Of a stretch of DNA of 8,350 nt, positions 6,194 to 8,350 are shown in pieces. The notes beneath the pieces are model-generated. The model ran no database searches. It saw nothing but the letters and a program-made list of their open reading frames with translations, and was not told where the DNA came from. The stretch's first letter is position 1. Every line of letters starts with the position of its first letter. The stretch is from contig CAKUYY010000059.1 of NCBI GenBank assembly GCA_934717555.1, positions 1 to 8,350 on the forward strand, given 5' to 3'. The position numbers were made by a program, and so were the translations under genes. Source of the DNA: an uncultured Clostridium sp. GTDB taxonomy: Bacteria; Bacillota; Clostridia; Oscillospirales; Acutalibacteraceae.

Positions 6194-6436
6194 CTACAGC
6201 GTAACCAGAACTTTTTCCCCGGAAGCAGTCTGCACGTCCACAAGCGTCAGCCCTTTGTATTGTTTTCTACAGCGCCTCAGTCCCTTGACTAGAATTTCCT
6301 TTTGTTCTTCTGTCCAGTGGACATATTTTTTGGTGGCGCATAAGGTGATGGAGACGCACAAACGGCTAAAAAACAAGGAAGTGGGAAGATATAGCCGCAT
6401 CCGGAAATCTTTTGTCCTGATCTTGATTTTCATCAT
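6194..6436 (-). CDS. Small SHOCT-like-domain protein (80 aa), partner of the upstream XRE regulator
   Basis: Function unknown. The layout is an N-terminal strand (KIKIRTKD), LYLPTSLFFSRL as a short amphipathic segment, a helix TEEQKEILVKGLRRC (42-56), and a final strand pair LTLVDVQTASGEKVLVTL (63-80). The same order (strand, LPLALVK, helix, VxVES..GDIVEVTVE) occurs in the C-terminal half of the regulator encoded just upstream, so the two probably share a fold and perhaps a common origin. The ATG overlaps the regulator's stop in an ATGA arrangement, which predicts coupled translation. A second ATG directly follows and could be the real start. It has three cysteines (27, 33, 56) and no clear transmembrane segment. 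It ends just before the shared terminator. Confidence 0.75.
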   Translation of the reverse strand: MMKIKIRTKDFRMRLYLPTSLFFSRLCVSITLCATKKYVHWTEEQKEILVKGLRRCRKQYKGLTLVDVQTASGEKVLVTL

Positions 6437-6927
6437 TCCACCGTAACTTCCACAATATCCCCTTCGCTGCTCTTGCTCTCCACTTCCACGATTTTTCCCA
6501 CAACCCCGCTTTCAATCATGGCGACAATGGCTTTTAAATCCAGCGTTTTGAGCACTTCGCTCCCCTTAAACTGCAGCATTTCCATATCCATCTGGGACGC
6601 AATTTTGACCAGGGCAAGGGGAAGGTTCACCCTGACCTTGTCCCCTTTCACCGTGTGGACATTGACCCGCAGGAGCATTTCATTGATATCTTTCCGCTGC
6701 CCTTCCGGAACCAGCTGCACGGAATCCTCTTTTTCCTTCACTAAATCATCCAGCGAAATATGGAAAAAATCCGATAACTCCAGCAATACGGGCAGGTCGG
6801 GGATGCTCAAATCCTTTTCCCATTTGCTGACCGCCTGGGAAGATACCCCCATCTTTTCCGCCAGCTCGTCCTGGGTCATATTCCTCTGTTTTCTTAATGT
6901 ATTGATTTTTTCACCGATGGTTTTCAT
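6433..6927 (-). CDS. XRE-family regulator with a SHOCT-like C-terminal domain
   Basis: A 164-residue cytoplasmic DNA-binding protein. Residues 5-60 are a classical Cro/CI-type helix-turn-helix (LRKQRNMTQDELAEKMGVSS, then QAVSKWEKDLSIPD with recognition helix about 29-38). After a charged linker (63-82), residues 84-164 contain NLPLALVKIAS, a helix LDLKAIVAMIESGVVGKIVEV and a last strand pair with GDIVEVTVE. This C-terminal part is what I know as a SHOCT-like or YvlB-type domain; its ligand is unknown. The ATG is preceded by AAAGGAAG 9 nt upstream. A consensus TATAAT lies at 6966-6961 with a poor -35, and an inverted repeat overlaps it, suggesting autoregulation plus possible activation. It is the first gene of a two-gene unit. 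Confidence 0.88.
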   Translation of the reverse strand: MKTIGEKINTLRKQRNMTQDELAEKMGVSSQAVSKWEKDLSIPDLPVLLELSDFFHISLDDLVKEKEDSVQLVPEGQRKDINEMLLRVNVHTVKGDKVRVNLPLALVKIASQMDMEMLQFKGSEVLKTLDLKAIVAMIESGVVGKIVEVESKSSEGDIVEVTVE

Positions 6928-6948
6928 CAGTACGCACTTCCTTTCTCA

Positions 6949-6966
6949 AATGGTGGTTCCATTATA
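6949..6966 (-). promoter_or_regulatory. -10 box and overlapping inverted repeat of the XRE/SHOCT pair
   Basis: On the minus strand TATAAT (6966-6961) is a perfect -10. The -35 region at the right distance (around 6984-6989, TTCCTT) is poor. AATGG-TGGTT-CCATT (6949-6963) overlaps the -10 and the expected start of transcription, a good place for a repressor, possibly the XRE protein itself. Confidence 0.5.
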
Positions 6967-7012
6967 AATTCTCCCCCATGAAAAAGGAAGGGCTTCGCGG
7001 TTGAATCGATCT

Positions 7013-7045
7013 ACTGTTGGTTGGATATTAGAAAACTGTCGGTTG
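7013..7045. repeat. 11-bp direct repeat with 22-bp period
   Basis: ACTGTTGGTTG (7013-7023) and ACTGTCGGTTG (7035-7045) match at 10 of 11 positions and start exactly 22 bp apart, about two helical turns. They lie about 60-90 bp upstream of the expected start of the XRE/SHOCT transcript, a common position for activator sites. The rest of 6970-7137 shows no gene or recognised motif. Confidence 0.6.
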
Positions 7046-7137
7046 ATTTTCAGGTAAAAGTTAATGCTGTTGTATTTTAAAAGGGCATCTGACCTTCCAT
7101 TTCAGTAGGCCAGGCGCTCTTTATCATGCAGGTAAGT

Positions 7138-7170
7138 AAAAGCAGCTCAAAAGGGGCTGCTTTTCTTTTT
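7138..7170. terminator. Intrinsic terminator 3' of the Spo0A-C-like/XRE gene
   Basis: AAAAGCAGCTC (7138-7148) pairs with GGGCTGCTTTT (7154-7164), one pair being T-G, around an AAAAG loop. On the minus strand it follows the stop codon at 7172-7170 directly and ends in TTTT. On the plus strand the T-tail (TTTTCTTTTTT) is much better, although no plus-strand gene is visible upstream. Confidence 0.8.
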
Positions 7171-7634
7171 TACCTTTCGTCGCATACCCCCAGCAGATAA
7201 TCGATGGACACTTGATATAAATGCGCCAATTTCACCAATGTATCCAGCCTGGGCCTGGTCTTTCCAAGTTCATAATAAGAATAGGTCGACCGGTCTACGT
7301 GAATATATGCCGCGATATCTTCCTGTGTATATCCGGAGCTTTCCCTCAAAGATTTTAATTGAAAGGCAAATGCTTTCTCGTCAAATGGGCGGTCGGGATA
7401 CATATTGAGCGCTCTCACCTCTAAAACTATTTGGAAAGCCATGTAATCAATAAAGTCTTCCGCCGTAGGCGCATTGCCCGTATAGGAAACCTCTCGGAAG
7501 TATTTCTCAACAATATCCTGGTTCTTGGGGTTTTCCCATATTTTATTGACTACGAGTTGAATTTGCTCTCTCACTTCTTCTTTGGTTGTACCGTGTTTGC
7601 CGGCTATTTCCTCATAAATTTGATCTATTTCCAT
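7170..7634 (-). CDS. Regulator combining a Spo0A-C-like module and an XRE helix-turn-helix
   Basis: A 154-residue likely DNA-binding protein with two parts. The C-terminal part (about 90-148) is a clear XRE helix-turn-helix: LKSLRESSGYTQEDIAAYI, DRSTYSYYELGKTRPRLDTL and SIDYLLG. The N-terminal part (1-70) resembles the Spo0A DNA-binding region by eye: IYEEIAGKHGTTKEEVREQI against IAKKFNTTASRVERAI, followed by an aligned IW/AW and then PTAEDFIDYMA against PTNSEFIAMVA. It is shorter than a full Spo0A C-terminal domain and has no receiver domain. Residues 71-89 link the two. The ribosome site is weak (GATGGGA about 10 nt upstream). It lies 28 nt downstream of another XRE gene and is probably co-transcribed. 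Targets are unknown. Confidence 0.83.
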   Translation of the reverse strand: MEIDQIYEEIAGKHGTTKEEVREQIQLVVNKIWENPKNQDIVEKYFREVSYTGNAPTAEDFIDYMAFQIVLEVRALNMYPDRPFDEKAFAFQLKSLRESSGYTQEDIAAYIHVDRSTYSYYELGKTRPRLDTLVKLAHLYQVSIDYLLGVCDER

Positions 7635-7662
7635 TTACATATTCCCATCGGGTGACGGTAAA

Positions 7663-7986
7663 CTAAGCCTGTTCAATTAACGTTTTAACAACCGCAAAAA
7701 TACGGTTTTGCTCTTTAACCGGTAATTTTTCTATTTCTTCCGATAAAACAGAGGTTTTCAACTGATAACTATTTGCGATGACATCAATAAAAATTTGATC
7801 CGCAGTAGCGCCGACAGCATTCATGATAGCAATAAGGTTGTCAATTCTGGGAAAACTCACTCCTCGTTCCACCGCAGATAAATAACTTGTGGATAAGTGT
7901 ACCTTTTCTGCCAGTTTTTCTTGTGTAAGCCCGCTTTTTTCACGATATTCTTTGATACGATTGCCAATCGCCTTCTTATCTATCAT
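7663..7986 (-). CDS. Small XRE-family transcriptional regulator (107 aa)
   Basis: A cytoplasmic DNA-binding protein. Residues 7-65 are a Cro/CI-type helix-turn-helix (IKEYREKSGLTQEKLAEKVH, STSYLSAVERG, then PRIDNLIAIMNAVGATADQI). The C-terminal 40 residues form a helical region with PVKEQNRIFAVVKTLIEQ, probably for dimer formation. The open frame begins at 8025, but that ATG has no ribosome site and lies at the predicted transcription start. I therefore use the ATG at 7986, which has AAAGGA about 10 nt upstream and gives the normal family N-terminus. It is the first gene of a two-gene minus-strand unit with the Spo0A-C-like/XRE gene. A short inverted repeat over its promoter suggests self-regulation. 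Confidence 0.86.
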   Translation of the reverse strand: MIDKKAIGNRIKEYREKSGLTQEKLAEKVHLSTSYLSAVERGVSFPRIDNLIAIMNAVGATADQIFIDVIANSYQLKTSVLSEEIEKLPVKEQNRIFAVVKTLIEQA

Positions 7987-8027
7987 CCATATGGGATCCT
8001 TTCTGCTGTCGTTTATTATCCACATTT

Positions 8028-8051
8028 AGTATATCTATAATCGAATGATTA
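8028..8051 (-). promoter_or_regulatory. -10 box and inverted repeat upstream of the small XRE gene
   Basis: TATACT (8033-8028 on the minus strand) matches 5 of 6 of the -10 consensus and would start transcription near 8021, leaving a 35-nt leader to ATG 7986. No good -35 is visible. TAATC-GAAT-GATTA (8038-8051) is a perfect 5-bp inverted repeat between the two promoter elements and may be an operator. Confidence 0.42.
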
Positions 8052-8129
8052 GAACAGCAACGGAACAAGTGAGACTAATTCGCTAAGAATCAGTTTTAGA
8101 AATTTTTGTTATTAAGAATAGAATATATA

Positions 8130-8160
8130 AAAAAGGAAGGTGAAATTCACCTTCCTTTTT
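8130..8160. terminator. Near-perfect palindromic intrinsic terminator
   Basis: AAAAAGGAAGGTG (8130-8142) and CACCTTCCTTTTT (8148-8160) form a perfect 13-bp stem with a 5-nt AAATT loop; the palindrome continues into the loop. On the minus strand the T-tail is six T's followed by ATATAT, and it lies 15 nt after the TGA at 8178-8176, so it most likely ends transcription entering from the right edge. It would also work in the plus direction. Confidence 0.85.
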
Positions 8161-8175
8161 CAATAAATTTTAGCT

Positions 8176-8333
8176 TCATTTCATCAACCAGATAAAATTT
8201 CTTTCTATCTTTTCTCTACTTCCTGTGGGTAAGCATTGCAACCGTCTCAGCGTGTAGTCGTCACTCCTTTGTCGAGGGCATAAGGAACGGCGGCCTTGAT
8301 GTACTCAAAACCGCCGCAGTCCTTGAAAATCCA
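8176..8333 (-). pseudogene. Possible frameshifted 3' end of an unidentified gene
   Basis: Two adjoining minus-strand reading frames both look like protein. The first (8333-8250) reads FKDCGGFEYIKAAVPYALDK and then TTTR before a stop. The second, one base back, reads DDYTLRRLQCLPTGS, then REKIERNFIWLMK, and stops at 8178-8176. Joining them needs a single one-base shift near 8265-8260. A strong terminator follows 15 nt after the second stop, which supports a genuine gene end here. A stop at 8336-8334 blocks the first frame upstream, so a second lesion or an error is likely. I do not recognise the family; a mobile-element protein is possible. On the plus strand a frame is also open from 8196 to the edge, without a start. 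Confidence 0.33.
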
Positions 8334-8350
8334 TTATGGGCGCACGAAGC

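Noticed and set aside
1..8350. CRISPR arrays, insertion-sequence ends, tRNA or rRNA genes.
   Set aside because: I found no regularly spaced repeats, no transposase gene with paired terminal repeats, and no tRNA- or rRNA-like segments on either strand.
8196..8350. A plus-strand frame open from 8196 to the right edge as the start of a gene.
   Set aside because: It has no start codon with a ribosome site, and the minus-strand reading has a stop followed by a terminator, so the plus frame is more likely the shadow.

Overview
The window looks like chromosomal DNA from an anaerobic Gram-positive Firmicute, most likely class Clostridia (an Oscillospirales- or Lachnospirales-type gut bacterium). The signs are moderate GC content, strong GGAGG-type Shine-Dalgarno sites, several TTG starts, lipoprotein signal peptides, a membrane-anchored M23 peptidase, many small XRE-type regulators and a Spo0A-C-like domain. 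This placement is inferred from gene content; no rRNA or marker gene is present.

Layout, left to right. (1) The minus strand at the left edge holds the first 56 codons of a PfkB/1-phosphofructokinase-family sugar kinase with a TTG start and altered substrate motifs. (2) A divergent region with a 13-bp hairpin follows. (3) On the plus strand come a 57-residue acidic protein of unknown function and then a membrane-anchored M23 (LytM-type) metallopeptidase, whose ribosome binding site abuts a 12-bp inverted repeat. (4) After a 347-bp non-coding stretch, a good sigma-A-type promoter drives a four-gene plus-strand cluster: an SGNH/GDSL-hydrolase lipoprotein, a DUF4358-type lipoprotein, an MBOAT (AlgI/DltB-like) membrane O-acyltransferase and a DHHW (AlgX/AlgJ-like) acyltransferase. 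A terminator-shaped hairpin sits between genes two and three, and a strong, probably bidirectional terminator ends the cluster. (5) On the minus strand, an XRE regulator with a SHOCT-like C-terminal domain overlaps by 4 nt a small protein that resembles that same domain. (6) A second minus-strand pair consists of a small XRE regulator and a protein joining a Spo0A-C-like module to an XRE helix-turn-helix. (7) The right edge carries what looks like the frameshifted 3' end of another minus-strand gene, with its own terminator.

How the genes work together. The four-gene cluster is best read as an extracytoplasmic acyl-transfer (probably O-acetylation) system for a cell-wall or surface glycan. 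MBOAT would move acyl groups across the membrane, DHHW would transfer them outside, the SGNH lipoprotein would act as a second transferase or deacetylase, and the DUF4358 lipoprotein could be an accessory factor. The acceptor polymer cannot be read from the window. The M23 peptidase upstream also acts on the cell wall, but it is separated by 347 bp and probably not co-transcribed. The regulators on the right have operator-like repeats near their promoters and are probably autoregulated.

The most unusual items are the altered motifs of the edge kinase, the missing DxxH aspartate in the SGNH lipoprotein, the terminator inside the acyl-transfer cluster, the Spo0A-C-like/XRE fusion, and an 11-bp direct repeat at 22-bp period upstream of the XRE/SHOCT pair.
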